From contig NZ_OY734020.1 in the NCBI RefSeq assembly GCF_963455295.1, positions 3,224,001-3,288,000 of the forward strand: DNA of 64,000 nt. Direction: 5' to 3'. The position numbers were made by a program, and so were the translations under genes. The DNA comes from Candidatus Thiodiazotropha sp. CDECU1. Lineage in GTDB: Bacteria; Pseudomonadota; Gammaproteobacteria; Chromatiales; Chromatiaceae. Numbering within the stretch: position 1 is the first letter of the stretch; every line of letters starts with the position of its first letter. Shown piece after piece: positions 17,831 to 26,670 of the stretch. Under the pieces are notes generated by a model that searched no databases, was not told where the DNA came from, and worked only from the letters and a program-made list of their open reading frames with translations.

Positions 17831-18460
17831 TCACTCTTTGGCGCTGCTCTTGCCGGCACCACTGGAGGGTGCGCGGAAAGAGGCATCGCGATAGGAGACA
17901 CCCCGCGCCATCACACTCGCACTGCGATTGATGACGCGTTTGCGATAGATGTCTGAAATCGTATCCGAGTCTCCGGCCAACAGAGCCTTGGTGGAGCACA
18001 TCTCCGCACATAACGGCAGCTTGCCTTCGGCGAGACGGTTTGAGCCATACTTTCTGTGCTCGTCGGAGCTGTTGTCGGCCTCCGGTCCACCGGCGCAGAA
18101 GGTGCATTTGTCCATCTTGCCCCGGGTGGCGAACGCCCCATCCTCGGGAAACTGAGGTGCGCCGAAGGGACAGGCGTAGAAGCAGTAGCCGCAGCCGATG
18201 CAGATATCCTTGTCGTGGAGAACGACCCCGTCCTGGGTGGTATAGAAGCAGTCCACCGGACAGACCGTGGCGCAGGGAGCATCCGAGCAGTGCATACAGG
18301 CCACCGACAACGAGCGTTCACCTTCGTCACCATCGTTGATGGTCACCACCCGGCGGCGGTTGACGCCCCATGGAACCTCGTTCTCGTTCTTACAGGCGGT
18401 AACGCAGGCATTGCACTCGATACAACGCTCAGGATCGCAATAGAATTTCATTCGTGCCAT
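17831..18460 (-). CDS. Formate dehydrogenase iron-sulfur (beta) subunit
   Basis: A 209-residue ferredoxin-type electron-transfer subunit with four cysteine clusters: CIECNACVTAC near 14-24, CMHCSDAPCATVC near 56-68, CIGCGYCFYAC near 88-98 and later Cys in CTFC and CAEMCSTKAL. This is the FDH3 beta type, relaying electrons from the catalytic subunit to cytochrome b. No membrane anchor is present. It lies between the alpha and gamma genes with 26- and 29-base gaps, in the usual order. Confidence 0.92.
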   Translation of the reverse strand: MARMKFYCDPERCIECNACVTACKNENEVPWGVNRRRVVTINDGDEGERSLSVACMHCSDAPCATVCPVDCFYTTQDGVVLHDKDICIGCGYCFYACPFGAPQFPEDGAFATRGKMDKCTFCAGGPEADNSSDEHRKYGSNRLAEGKLPLCAEMCSTKALLAGDSDTISDIYRKRVINRSASVMARGVSYRDASFRAPSSGAGKSSAKE

Positions 18461-18486
18461 GTTGATATCCTCTGTTTAAAACTCGT

Positions 18487-21381
18487 TTACGCTTTACTGA
18501 TGCGACAGAGACTGCATTTGGTCTCCTGCATCTGCGTCACCGAGTCATAGCCATAGGTCATGGCCGTGTTACAGGCTTCGCCCAGAACATAGGGATCCGC
18601 ACCCTCGGGATACTTACTGCGCAGATCCTTACCCAGGAAGTGGCCGCCGAAATGGAACGGCATGAAGGCCACACCGGCAGCAACCCGCCGGGTCACCATC
18701 GCCTTGACTTTGATGCGGGCGCCCTCGGCGCCCTCCACCCAGACATCCTCCCCGTCACTGACACCGGCATTGTTGGCATCCCGCGGATGCATCTCGATAA
18801 ACATATCCTGCTGCAGCTCCGCCAACCAGGGATTGGAGCGGGACTCATCACCGCCACCCTCATACTCCACCAGACGCCCCGAGGTGAGGATGATGGGAAA
18901 ATCCTTGGAGTAGTCCTTGGCCTGAATCGAAGCGTAACGGGTCGGCAGGCGATAGAAGGACTTGCGATCCTCATAGGTGGGATACTTCTCCACCAGATCA
19001 CGCCGGTTGGTGTACAGGGGTTCCCGATGTACCGGCACCGGATCGGGGAAGGTCCAGACCATGGCCCGGGCCTTGGCGTTACCAAAGGGCGCGCAGCCAT
19101 GCTTGATGGCGACTCGCTGGATACCGCCGGAACGGTCGGTCTTCCAGTTCTTGCCCTCCGCCAGTTGCTTCTCTTCCGGGGTCAGGTCATCCCACCAGCC
19201 CAGTTTCTTCAACAGGTCGGCGGTGAATTCCGGATGACCGTTCTTGATCTCGTTGCCCACCGGGTAGGATCCCTCGGCCAGGAGGTTTTCACCATTGCGC
19301 TCGACACCGAATCGGGCGCGGAAGTTGAGACCGCCCTTGGCCACGGGCTTGCTGGTATCGTAGAGATTGGGTGTCCCCGGATGAGCCATCTCCGCGGTGC
19401 CCCAACAGGGCCAGGGCAGACCGTAGTACTCACCGTCGCAGGCACCGCCCTCCGCCAACAGGCTGGTGTAGTCGAAGGTACCCCAGTTCTGCTGCTGTTT
19501 CTTCATCCGCTCGGGGCTCTGGCCGGTATAACCGATGGTCCACATACCGTTGTTGAACTCGCGGGTGATATCCTCGATCAGGGGTTCGTCGTTCTCCACC
19601 TTGATATTCTTGAACAGCTCATCGGCGAAACCGAGCTTGTTCGCCAGGCGATACATGATGGTGTGATCCGGCAGGGACTCGAATATGGGCTCGATGACCT
19701 TGTCCCGCCACTGCAGTGAGCGGTTGGATGCGGTGACCGATCCATAGGTCTCGAACTGAGTGGCGGCGGGCAACAGATAGACCCCGTCGGTCCGGTCGTG
19801 CATCACCGCGGAGACCGTGGGATAGGGATCGATGATCACCATCATATCCAGCTTCTCCATGGCCTTCTTCATCTCCGGGCCGCGGGTCTGGCTGTTGGGC
19901 GCATGCCCCCATAAGACCATCACCCGAACGTTATCCTTCTGGGCAATGTTTCCCTTCTCTTCCAATACACCATCTATCCAGCGGGAGACAGGGATACCCT
20001 TGGTATTCATGGGCGACACATCCTTGCCCTTGGATTGTTCATAACTGCCCGGATCGAAGCGGCCGGCCACCCAGTCGTAATCCACACCCCAGACCTTGGA
20101 CCAATGCCCCCAGGCACCCTTCGACAGACCGTAGTAGCCCGGCAGGGTATGGGATAGCACGCCGAAGTCGGTGGCCCCCTGTACATTGTCGTGGCCGCGG
20201 AAGATATTGGTGCCGCCGCCGGAGGTACCCATGTTGCCCAGGGCCAGCTGGAAGACGCAGTAGGCGCGGGTGTTGTTGTTGCCGATCGTATGCTGGGTAC
20301 CGCCCATGCACCAGATGAAGGTGCCGGGGCGGTTGTCCGCCATGGTCTTGGCGGCGGCATAGACCTGGTTCTCGGGGACACCGGAGACACGCTCCACCTC
20401 TTCGGGTGTCCACTTGGCGATCTCCTTCTTCACCTCCTCCAGACCGTAGACCCGTTGCCGGATGAACTCCTTGTCCTCCCAGCCGTTCTTGAATATGTGC
20501 CAGAGCATGCCCCAGATGACGGGCACGTCGGTACCTGGGCGCAGCCTCAGGAACTGATTGGCATGGGCGGCGGTGCGGGTGAAACGCGGATCGATAACGA
20601 TCAATTGGGCATTGTTCTGTTCCTTCGCCTTGAACACATGCTGCAGGGAGACCGGATGGGCCTCCGCCGGATTACCACCGATGATCAGAATCGACTTGGA
20701 GTTATGGATGTCGTTGTAGGAGTTGGTCATGGCGCCGTAGCCCCAGGTATTGGCAACCCCGGCAACGGTGGTGGAGTGACAGATGCGGGCCTGGTGGTCC
20801 ACATTGTTGGTGCCCCAGAAGGCCGCGAACTTGCGGAACAGGTAGGCCTGTTCGTTATTGTGCTTGGCCGATCCCAGCCAGTAGACCGAATCGGGGCTCG
20901 ACTGCTCGCGCACCTCGAGCATCTTGTCGCCGATCTCGTTGATCGCCTGCTCCCAGGAGATGCGTTTCCATTTGCCGTCCACCAGCTTGGTGGGATACTT
21001 CAGGCGTCGCTCACCATGTCCGTGCTCCCGCACCGAGGCGCCCTTGGCGCAGTGGGCACCCAGGTTGAAGGGATGATCGAAGGCCGGCTCCTGGCCGGTC
21101 CAGACACCGTTCTCGACCTCGGCGATGATGCCGCAACCCACCGAACAGTGGGTGCAGATGGTCTTGATCTGTTCCGCCTGGCCCTTTTCGGTTGTCGCCG
21201 CCTCGGCTTTTTTCATCATGCCCGGGGTAAATCCGCTGGCCAATGCGGCGCCACCTGCCACCAGGCTGGAGTTGCGTAGAAAGTCGCGACGGCTCATGCT
21301 CTGACCGGCGGACGCTCTCTCGGGTGAAACCGAATCACTACTGCTGTGGTTCACCAGATCGGAGGTTTTATGCAGTTTCAT
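18487..21381 (-). CDS. Formate dehydrogenase catalytic (alpha) subunit, Cys form
   Basis: A 964-residue molybdopterin oxidoreductase of the DMSO-reductase superfamily. A twin-arginine signal (SRRDFLRNS at about 30-38) sends the folded enzyme to the periplasm. A [4Fe-4S] site is formed by Cys76, Cys79, Cys83 and Cys111. The metal ligand is Cys201 in HQARICHSTTVAG, where E. coli FdnG has selenocysteine. GGNPAEAHP and the C-terminal MopB-binding region complete the fold. It oxidises formate to CO2, or the reverse, passing electrons to the beta and gamma subunits. The metal may be Mo or W; the nearby Tup transporter hints at W. The operon also encodes its accessory factors. Confidence 0.95.
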   Translation of the reverse strand: MKLHKTSDLVNHSSSDSVSPERASAGQSMSRRDFLRNSSLVAGGAALASGFTPGMMKKAEAATTEKGQAEQIKTICTHCSVGCGIIAEVENGVWTGQEPAFDHPFNLGAHCAKGASVREHGHGERRLKYPTKLVDGKWKRISWEQAINEIGDKMLEVREQSSPDSVYWLGSAKHNNEQAYLFRKFAAFWGTNNVDHQARICHSTTVAGVANTWGYGAMTNSYNDIHNSKSILIIGGNPAEAHPVSLQHVFKAKEQNNAQLIVIDPRFTRTAAHANQFLRLRPGTDVPVIWGMLWHIFKNGWEDKEFIRQRVYGLEEVKKEIAKWTPEEVERVSGVPENQVYAAAKTMADNRPGTFIWCMGGTQHTIGNNNTRAYCVFQLALGNMGTSGGGTNIFRGHDNVQGATDFGVLSHTLPGYYGLSKGAWGHWSKVWGVDYDWVAGRFDPGSYEQSKGKDVSPMNTKGIPVSRWIDGVLEEKGNIAQKDNVRVMVLWGHAPNSQTRGPEMKKAMEKLDMMVIIDPYPTVSAVMHDRTDGVYLLPAATQFETYGSVTASNRSLQWRDKVIEPIFESLPDHTIMYRLANKLGFADELFKNIKVENDEPLIEDITREFNNGMWTIGYTGQSPERMKKQQQNWGTFDYTSLLAEGGACDGEYYGLPWPCWGTAEMAHPGTPNLYDTSKPVAKGGLNFRARFGVERNGENLLAEGSYPVGNEIKNGHPEFTADLLKKLGWWDDLTPEEKQLAEGKNWKTDRSGGIQRVAIKHGCAPFGNAKARAMVWTFPDPVPVHREPLYTNRRDLVEKYPTYEDRKSFYRLPTRYASIQAKDYSKDFPIILTSGRLVEYEGGGDESRSNPWLAELQQDMFIEMHPRDANNAGVSDGEDVWVEGAEGARIKVKAMVTRRVAAGVAFMPFHFGGHFLGKDLRSKYPEGADPYVLGEACNTAMTYGYDSVTQMQETKCSLCRISKA

Positions 21382-21400
21382 TCAGATATCCTCTAAAAAC

Positions 21401-21613
21401 TCAGCTCAGGGTGGACTTGTAGTAGGCCGCAATGTGAGGTGTCAGACGGTAGCCCTTCTTCGCCTTTGGCGTTTCGCTATCGGTTTCATCCACGGAAGCT
21501 GTCGTCAGACCGGGCAGGCTGGCTGCGACGGCGACACCAACACCGGCACTCGCAGTGCTACGCAGAAACGCCCTGCGTTTCGGATCTGGTTTCTGCTTAT
21601 GCTGTTTTTTCAT
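21401..21613 (-). CDS. Formate dehydrogenase-region TAT-signal protein
   Basis: A 70-residue protein with a twin-arginine-like motif (KRRAFLRS) followed by a hydrophobic Ala/Val-rich stretch and a polar tail ending in HIAAYYKSTLS. It fits the small 'formate dehydrogenase region TAT target' family (TIGR02811-like) always found just upstream of this class of alpha subunit. The function is unknown; a structural or maturation role is commonly supposed. It lies 19 bases before the catalytic gene. Confidence 0.85.
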   Translation of the reverse strand: MKKQHKQKPDPKRRAFLRSTASAGVGVAVAASLPGLTTASVDETDSETPKAKKGYRLTPHIAAYYKSTLS

Positions 21614-21669
21614 GAAATCATCCTCCGGTCGGATTCACAGTTCAGTCATGGCATCATCGATAAAATAGG

Positions 21670-22338
21670 TTACACAGGCATACTCAGATAACGTTTCTCC
21701 ATCGCTGCGAATGCGGCGCCGAAACGCCCCACCGCACGATAGAAGACAGCGGTTTTCGCCTCACTCAAATCAGCGAAAAAACGCTCCAGCCAACCAGCCA
21801 TGTGTGATTCGTAGAAGTGTGATTGCTGCTGGAAACTGACCCCCTCAGTGATCAACATCGCCATCACTTCGCACAGCGCGGCAACATGATCCTCCGGTTC
21901 GGTAACACCCTCCTGGCGCTGGAATCCCAACATGGCCAGGTCGTCCCGCAGCTTTCCCAGGGGCTTCTCCATCAGGAAGCCGGTGAGATACCAGGAGCCA
22001 TAGGGCACCAGCTCGCCGCGACCCATGCCGATGAACAGATCGTGAAACTCCACATCCACCGCTTGCGGTTTAGAGTCCGAAGCGGAGAGTCCCAACATCG
22101 ACATCGCCAATGCCAACTCATCCTTGGTTGGCTCTATGCCTGCGAAACCGGCGACCTGGTCGAGCATCGATTGATCCGGGGCCTGTCGCAACAGTTGCGC
22201 CAGCATGCCGTAGGCACCGATCCGATAGTGCTGTTCCTGGTCCAGGTCGACGCCTTGAGCCGCCTCAGCCGTTGCATCAGGCTGCTGGCTCTTTGGATAC
22301 TCATTGTCGGGTTGAACAGCTTGGTTCAAATCGGTCAT
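21670..22338 (-). CDS. TorD/DmsD-type molybdoenzyme chaperone
   Basis: The ATG at 22338 has GAGGAGAG at good spacing, so the 22 further codons upstream are not used. The 222-residue, mostly helical protein has the TorD-family pattern: an N-terminal helical region, EFHDLFIGMGRGELVPYGSWYLTGFLMEKPLGKLR around 105-140, and EDHVAALCEVM. Such chaperones bind the TAT signal of the alpha subunit and hold it for cofactor insertion before export. The first 40 residues are acidic, Gln-rich and probably disordered. It lies in the FDH operon, 56 bases before the TAT-signal gene. Confidence 0.88.
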   Translation of the reverse strand: MTDLNQAVQPDNEYPKSQQPDATAEAAQGVDLDQEQHYRIGAYGMLAQLLRQAPDQSMLDQVAGFAGIEPTKDELALAMSMLGLSASDSKPQAVDVEFHDLFIGMGRGELVPYGSWYLTGFLMEKPLGKLRDDLAMLGFQRQEGVTEPEDHVAALCEVMAMLITEGVSFQQQSHFYESHMAGWLERFFADLSEAKTAVFYRAVGRFGAAFAAMEKRYLSMPV

Positions 22339-22489
22339 CACACTCTCCTCAGCTGAATAGTGTTTGCAAGCAATGGACCAGCTCTGGTGGGAAATAAATG
22401 ACAAATTGGACTGATATCGACCAAGTCTCCGCCCTCCCCACCTGTCAAACGGTGCCGGCCTGTATCTGACAAGGGGTCAAAATGCGGCG

Positions 22490-24118
22490 CTACTGTCGAA
22501 ACCGGCCATCCAGGTCACCCCCCATGGCTTCCGAGTCCTGCACGATATCCACCACCCGGCAGGCGTCACACAGGGTCAGGCGCTTGAGTGCCCTTTCACT
22601 CTGGAACATATAGTGATCCTTGAGCTTGCTGCGCATCTTGTCGATCACGGAACGGGTTGCGAAGGGTTTACCGCAGGATGTACAGCGAAAGGGTTCCTCT
22701 TCCCGCAGGGTGCGCGTCTGGGTGCGACTCTCTGACTCGAACAACAGGCGCGGGGTAATCCAGATGGCATCCTCGGGACAGGTGCGGGTACAGAGTCCGC
22801 ACTGCAGACAGTTGGCCTCGATGAATTGCAGCTGTGGCAGACCCTCGCTGCCGCTCTGCAGCGCCTTGCCGGGACAGGCCCCGACACAGGACATACACAG
22901 GGTACAGGCCTTCTCTTCCACGTAGACCGTACCGAAGGGGGCACCCGTAGGGAGGTTGGCCATGGGTTTTGACCGCTCTGCCTGGGCATACAGATGATCG
23001 AGAGCGAGATAGATCGATTGACGTTTGCTGCCGATCCCCGAGTAGGCCGCTGCCTCGATCTCGGGCATCCCATCCCCCGCCTCCTCCACGAGTTCCGTAT
23101 GCTCTATGAGTCGAATCGATGCCTGGGGATAACCCATGGCAGTGAGGATTTCACCACTGATGCTCAACTGTTCCTGCAGAGCACCCATCACGGATGGCGG
23201 TATCCCACCGCCGTCCGCCAACAATACCTGCCTGGCGCCATAGGCCAGGGAAGTCAGCCAGACATCCATGCCGATGCTGGCCAGCTCCTCCACCATCACC
23301 GGTAAATAATGGGCGGGGATATCATCCGGCAACACTTGATCCGATGCAGCGTGAAACACCACCACCGGGGAGCTGCCCCCCTGCTCCCGATAGATGGACA
23401 GTAGCTTGCGCAGTCGCTGCAGGTTGTCTTTGACCGAGGGATAGACATAGCGAATCGCGCCGCTGGGGCAGACACTGGCGCATGCCCCCCCTCCCTGGCA
23501 GAGGTAGCTGTTCACTTCGATGGTTTCCGCCAGGCCGGTGATCGCATCTGCGGGGCAGGCATCGATACAGCGGGTGCAGGCGGTGTTACCCGAACGACCA
23601 TGGGCACAGATCGCCGGATCGTAGTCGAAATAGCGGGGCTTCTCGAAATTACCGGTCATCTGAGCCACTTCTTCGAGCACCGCTGCGAGCTGATCCTCCT
23701 CGATACTGGAGTGGTAGTAACCGGGCGGGTTCATACCCCGGCTCATCAACGGCTGCCGGGAGAGATCGAGAATCAGATCCACCGCCAGGGTCTCCCCATT
23801 GGCGCGGCCCGCTTCGCCCAGGTGTATCTTGAAGTCACCCAGATAACCCTCTAACCGCAGGGTGCGGCCACCCACCGGCACCACCGGGGCTCCCGGCTCC
23901 TCCGCACCTTCGGTCAGGACCACGATCGGACTCAGTCTGTCATTGAGCCGCGGCGCAATCTCCAGCGCCGTTTGATCACCGATTACCGCCACCCGACCCC
24001 GGGACTGATAGTTCACCAGACTGGTCGGCTCCACAGGGATTCCCTGCATGGCATGCAGTGCCTGGTCCCGGGCCCGGCGGTTGGCCATCGTATCAGGGGA
24101 TATCTTCGATTCACTCAT
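22490..24118 (-). CDS. FDH-operon multi-cluster 4Fe-4S protein
   Basis: A 542-residue cytoplasmic iron-sulfur protein. A first pair of motifs lies around residues 172-220 (ACTRCIDACPADAI, then CQGGGACASVCPSGAI), and a second pair around 405-450 (CTLCMSCVGACPGKAL, then CLQCGLCTRTCPEDAI). C-terminal CxxC pairs (CTSCGKPF, CDACR) could hold zinc or another cluster. The middle third resembles an HdrA/MvhD-type domain only loosely. Genes of this type occur next to DUF3305/DUF3306 in FDH operons, and the usual guess is electron supply or cluster delivery during maturation. It overlaps the DUF3306 gene by four bases. Confidence 0.82.
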   Translation of the reverse strand: MSESKISPDTMANRRARDQALHAMQGIPVEPTSLVNYQSRGRVAVIGDQTALEIAPRLNDRLSPIVVLTEGAEEPGAPVVPVGGRTLRLEGYLGDFKIHLGEAGRANGETLAVDLILDLSRQPLMSRGMNPPGYYHSSIEEDQLAAVLEEVAQMTGNFEKPRYFDYDPAICAHGRSGNTACTRCIDACPADAITGLAETIEVNSYLCQGGGACASVCPSGAIRYVYPSVKDNLQRLRKLLSIYREQGGSSPVVVFHAASDQVLPDDIPAHYLPVMVEELASIGMDVWLTSLAYGARQVLLADGGGIPPSVMGALQEQLSISGEILTAMGYPQASIRLIEHTELVEEAGDGMPEIEAAAYSGIGSKRQSIYLALDHLYAQAERSKPMANLPTGAPFGTVYVEEKACTLCMSCVGACPGKALQSGSEGLPQLQFIEANCLQCGLCTRTCPEDAIWITPRLLFESESRTQTRTLREEEPFRCTSCGKPFATRSVIDKMRSKLKDHYMFQSERALKRLTLCDACRVVDIVQDSEAMGGDLDGRFRQ

Positions 24119-24660
24119 GTTTCAACCTCATCACTTGGATCCTCTTGCTGCCCGGTCAGGGGAGGTGCCGGCTCATCACCGGCCTCATCGTCCGCAGCTA
24201 CCGCCCGGCTGGGCATAGGGTCGTCGCCATCCCTATCCAATGCCTGGGCCTGGGCCAGCTCATCCTCTTCGGCCTGTTTTTTCAGTGCTTCCTGCTCAAG
24301 CCTGTGGCGCAGATCCGCGGTCATCACATTGCCCAACTTCTCAAAACTGGTGAAATCCTCCGCGTAGTCATCCAGACCGTCGCAGACATTGAAGGCGGCA
24401 CTGTGGAAAAGCTTGTCCAAGGCCAGTTGGCGCAGCTGCTCGGATACCTTGGGGGAGAGAAAACCGCTGTAGTCGGAGTCTTCATTCAGACTCTCCAGTG
24501 GCGGCATATCCGCGTCGCTGGGCTGCTGTTCCTCGTCGACCGGTTCTTCCTGTTCCACCACAGGTTGCTGGGCGGCCTGTTTTTTCTCGGACCAGCGACG
24601 GTAGAAACCCTCATCGCTCTGAACGGTTGTCTCCGGCGAATCCTCAGGCTTCATGATCAT
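24115..24660 (-). CDS. DUF3306 protein of the FDH operon
   Basis: A 181-residue, acidic, low-complexity protein. The DUF3306 signature is visible: RRWSEKKQAA near residue 21, PPLESLNEDSDYSGFLSPKV near 53-72, and LRQLALDKLFHS followed by DGLDDYAEDF. The remainder is Glu/Gln/Asp-rich and likely disordered. The function is unknown; it is restricted to FDH operons of this type. The start could be the ATG at 24660 or 24654; both overlap the end of the DUF3305 gene. Confidence 0.82.
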   Translation of the reverse strand: MIMKPEDSPETTVQSDEGFYRRWSEKKQAAQQPVVEQEEPVDEEQQPSDADMPPLESLNEDSDYSGFLSPKVSEQLRQLALDKLFHSAAFNVCDGLDDYAEDFTSFEKLGNVMTADLRHRLEQEALKKQAEEDELAQAQALDRDGDDPMPSRAVAADDEAGDEPAPPLTGQQEDPSDEVET

Positions 24661-25174
24661 CCGGTCCCGGAGTCGACGATTTCCAGTCGGTGCGCTTGCG
24701 CTTGGTGCGCTTCTGCGGCACGTAGTGATTCAGCACGAAGGCCTCTGTCCACCGATAGAGCTCGGCCGGCAGGGGCACGGTATAGACCGCGTCATCCCCT
24801 TCCAGGTAGGCATGGGCCTCGTCGTAACTGAGACTGACCAGGAAGGGCTCCGGCTTGCCCTGGTCATCCAGATTCGCCACCACATAACAGTGGGGCTGAA
24901 TCGAGAGCAGATTGTAGTAGTAGCTTTCACACTCATCTTCATGCAGGCGCAGGGTGAAACCGGAATAGAGATAGCGATTCACCGAACCCTCCTGGTGAAT
25001 CAGGCTCGGTGCGGCCCTGTCGCCCCGCTCCTCGACCAGGTCGCTGATGATGCCAACCGCCTCCCAGTTGTTCTCAAGCCATTGAGAATCGCTGGGTGAT
25101 TGCTGCATGATCACAGAAACATTGAATTTCGAAGGGTTATCAGCCTTCGCCTGGTCGTTATTGGTCGCTGTCAT
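24644..25174 (-). CDS. DUF3305 protein of the FDH operon
   Basis: A 176-residue protein with the DUF3305 core: FNVSVIMQQ near residue 18, WLENNWEAVGI near 32, and LHEDECESYYYNLLSIQPHCYVV near 77-99. It is the first gene of the operon, 35 bases after a candidate sigma-54 promoter. The biochemical role is unknown. Its constant co-occurrence with DUF3306 and the iron-sulfur protein suggests a maturation or regulatory function for FDH. Confidence 0.82.
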   Translation of the reverse strand: MTATNNDQAKADNPSKFNVSVIMQQSPSDSQWLENNWEAVGIISDLVEERGDRAAPSLIHQEGSVNRYLYSGFTLRLHEDECESYYYNLLSIQPHCYVVANLDDQGKPEPFLVSLSYDEAHAYLEGDDAVYTVPLPAELYRWTEAFVLNHYVPQKRTKRKRTDWKSSTPGPDDHEA

Positions 25175-25208
25175 GGTTCAATACCCTGAGCTTATCCAAT
25201 TGTGCTAC

Positions 25209-25224
25209 CGCAAGTTGCATACCA
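25209..25224 (-). promoter_or_regulatory. Candidate sigma-54 promoter of the FDH operon
   Basis: Read on the minus strand, TGGTAT-N5-TTGCG keeps the essential GG-N10-GC spacing of the -24/-12 elements, with TGG and TTGC intact. It ends 35 bases before the first ATG. The -24 part matches the consensus TGGCAC in four of six bases. Confidence 0.6.
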
Positions 25225-25306
25225 AACCCCTGCCGGGGCAGAAAAATCAGACAAGAGTCGCAATGGGAAAATAGTCTTAAAAACGGAAGAGGAGAAAAAC
25301 AGGGCA

Positions 25307-25355
25307 AAATGTCCCGTTTAGTCTCACTGAAGTGGGACATTTCACACCATTTGTC
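25307..25355. promoter_or_regulatory. Inverted repeat and shared 10-mer, candidate enhancer site
   Basis: AAATGTCCC (25307-25315) and GGGACATTT (25334-25342) are perfect 9-bp inverted arms. Just beyond is ACCATTTGTC (25346-25355), a 10-mer also found within the palindrome before tupA (37768-37777). The position, about 85-150 bases from the candidate sigma-54 promoter of the FDH operon, suits upstream activator sites of NtrC-type proteins. Confidence 0.55.
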
Positions 25356-25591
25356 ACCCCCACGGGGCATCAGGCTTAGATAATCGTCCCCACTGATGCC
25401 TATCCCTTTCCATCCTCGGGATCGGAGATGGACTGTTCTGTTTCCCCGGCCAATCCCCTCCATTTCCAACGCTAATGGCTCCAGACCCTGGTAACCAAGG
25501 GGTTTGCCATGGACCCGCTGATGAACAGGTATCAAACCTTGATCGAAACCCGAGTATTTACCCGTCCATCAACAATCCTGTTCAAATCAGT

Positions 25592-25607
25592 GGGTACGGT
25601 ATTTGCG
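25592..25607 (+). promoter_or_regulatory. Candidate sigma-54 promoter of moaA-fdhD
   Basis: GGGTAC-N5-TTGCG has the GG-N10-GC spacing and an intact TTGC. Transcription would begin near 25618, which places the ribosome binding site GAGG (25632) and the GTG at 25642 in the leader. This argues against the in-frame TTG at 25603, which would lie inside the promoter. Confidence 0.5.
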
Positions 25608-25641
25608 TATCGAACTGGATAACCAGCCTGTGAGGTCGCGT

Positions 25642-26661
25642 GTGAATAGAGAGAGCCCGGAAAATCAGACCCAATCCCCCCTCGTGGATCGCTTCGATCG
25701 ACAGGTCAACTATCTGCGCATCTCGGTCACCGACCGCTGCGACCTGCGTTGTGTCTACTGCATGTCGGAAGATATGCAGTTCGTACCCCGATCCCAGTTA
25801 TTGACCCTGGAAGAGCTCTACCGGGTCGGCAAATCCTTCGTCGATATGGGGGTGAGAAAAATACGCATCACCGGGGGTGAGCCTTTGACCCGGCGCGGCA
25901 TCATGCAGCTGTTCGAGGCCCTCGGTGGGTTGGACGGATTGGAAGACTTCACCCTGACCACCAACGGCACCCTGCTGGGACGCTATGCCAAGGCGTTGCA
26001 AAAGGCCGGGGTGACCCGGGTCAATATCAGCCTCGATTCCCTGCAGCAGGAGCGCTTCAAGAGGATCACCAGGATCGGCGATGTGAAGCGTACCCTGGCC
26101 GGTATCGATGCCGCCCTCGAGGCCGGCTTCAAACGGGTCAAGATCAACTCGGTGATCATGAAACACCGCAACCATGACGAAATCCCCGCGCTGGTCGCAT
26201 TTGCCGAACAACGGGGCATGGATATCAGCTTTATCGAGGAGATGCCCCTGGGGGAGACCGGGGATCACGATCGGGGGGAGCTCTACTACTCCAGTCAAGA
26301 GGTACTACATGATCTGCAGCCCCATTACGACCTGATCGCCACCACCGAATCAACCGGCGGGCCTGCCCGCTATTACCGTATCAACGACAGTGACACCCGG
26401 GTCGGTTTCATCTCACCCCACAGCCACAACTTCTGTGATCACTGCAACCGTGTACGCCTCACCGCCGAAGGGCGTCTGTTGCTCTGCCTCGGCCAGGAGC
26501 ACTCGGTGGATCTGCGCCGCGTGGTGCGGGCCAACCCGCTGGATGATGAACCGTTACGCCAGGCGATCATCGACTCCATGGCGATCAAACCCAAGGGACA
26601 CGAGTTTGATCTAAACGCCAAACCGGTGCTGTTCCGCCATATGAACGTAACCGGCGGATAG
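25642..26661 (+). CDS. moaA: GTP 3',8-cyclase MoaA
   Basis: A radical SAM enzyme for the first step of molybdenum-cofactor synthesis, converting GTP to 3',8-cyclo-GTP. The SAM cluster motif CDLRCVYC lies about 36 residues from my start, ITGGEPL follows, the C-terminal cluster Cys are in CDHCNRVRLTAEGRLLLC, and the required C-terminal Gly-Gly is present. I prefer the GTG at 25642 because GAGG precedes it by six bases and the longer TTG start would fall in the candidate promoter; the product is then 339 residues. It leads an operon with fdhD and a regulator, divergent from FDH. Confidence 0.93.
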   Translation: MNRESPENQTQSPLVDRFDRQVNYLRISVTDRCDLRCVYCMSEDMQFVPRSQLLTLEELYRVGKSFVDMGVRKIRITGGEPLTRRGIMQLFEALGGLDGLEDFTLTTNGTLLGRYAKALQKAGVTRVNISLDSLQQERFKRITRIGDVKRTLAGIDAALEAGFKRVKINSVIMKHRNHDEIPALVAFAEQRGMDISFIEEMPLGETGDHDRGELYYSSQEVLHDLQPHYDLIATTESTGGPARYYRINDSDTRVGFISPHSHNFCDHCNRVRLTAEGRLLLCLGQEHSVDLRRVVRANPLDDEPLRQAIIDSMAIKPKGHEFDLNAKPVLFRHMNVTGG

Positions 26662-26670
26662 GCCATACCC

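Noticed and set aside
18640-21279. Two long plus-strand frames opposite the FDH alpha gene
   Set aside because: They are a by-product of GC-rich codons in the real gene and match no family.
18487-21381. Selenocysteine formate dehydrogenase
   Set aside because: The frame is open throughout, and the active-site codon encodes Cys201.
25356-25580. Molybdenum-cofactor riboswitch upstream of moaA (several short stems, such as GGCATCAG/CTGATGCC at 25366-25400)
   Set aside because: The stems lie upstream of the likely promoter at 25592-25607, leaving a leader of only about 25 bases. I cannot match the known motif. A covariance search with the Moco RNA model would decide.
25603-25641. TTG start of moaA at 25603
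   Set aside because: It lies in the candidate -12 element, and a GTG with a good ribosome site follows at 25642.
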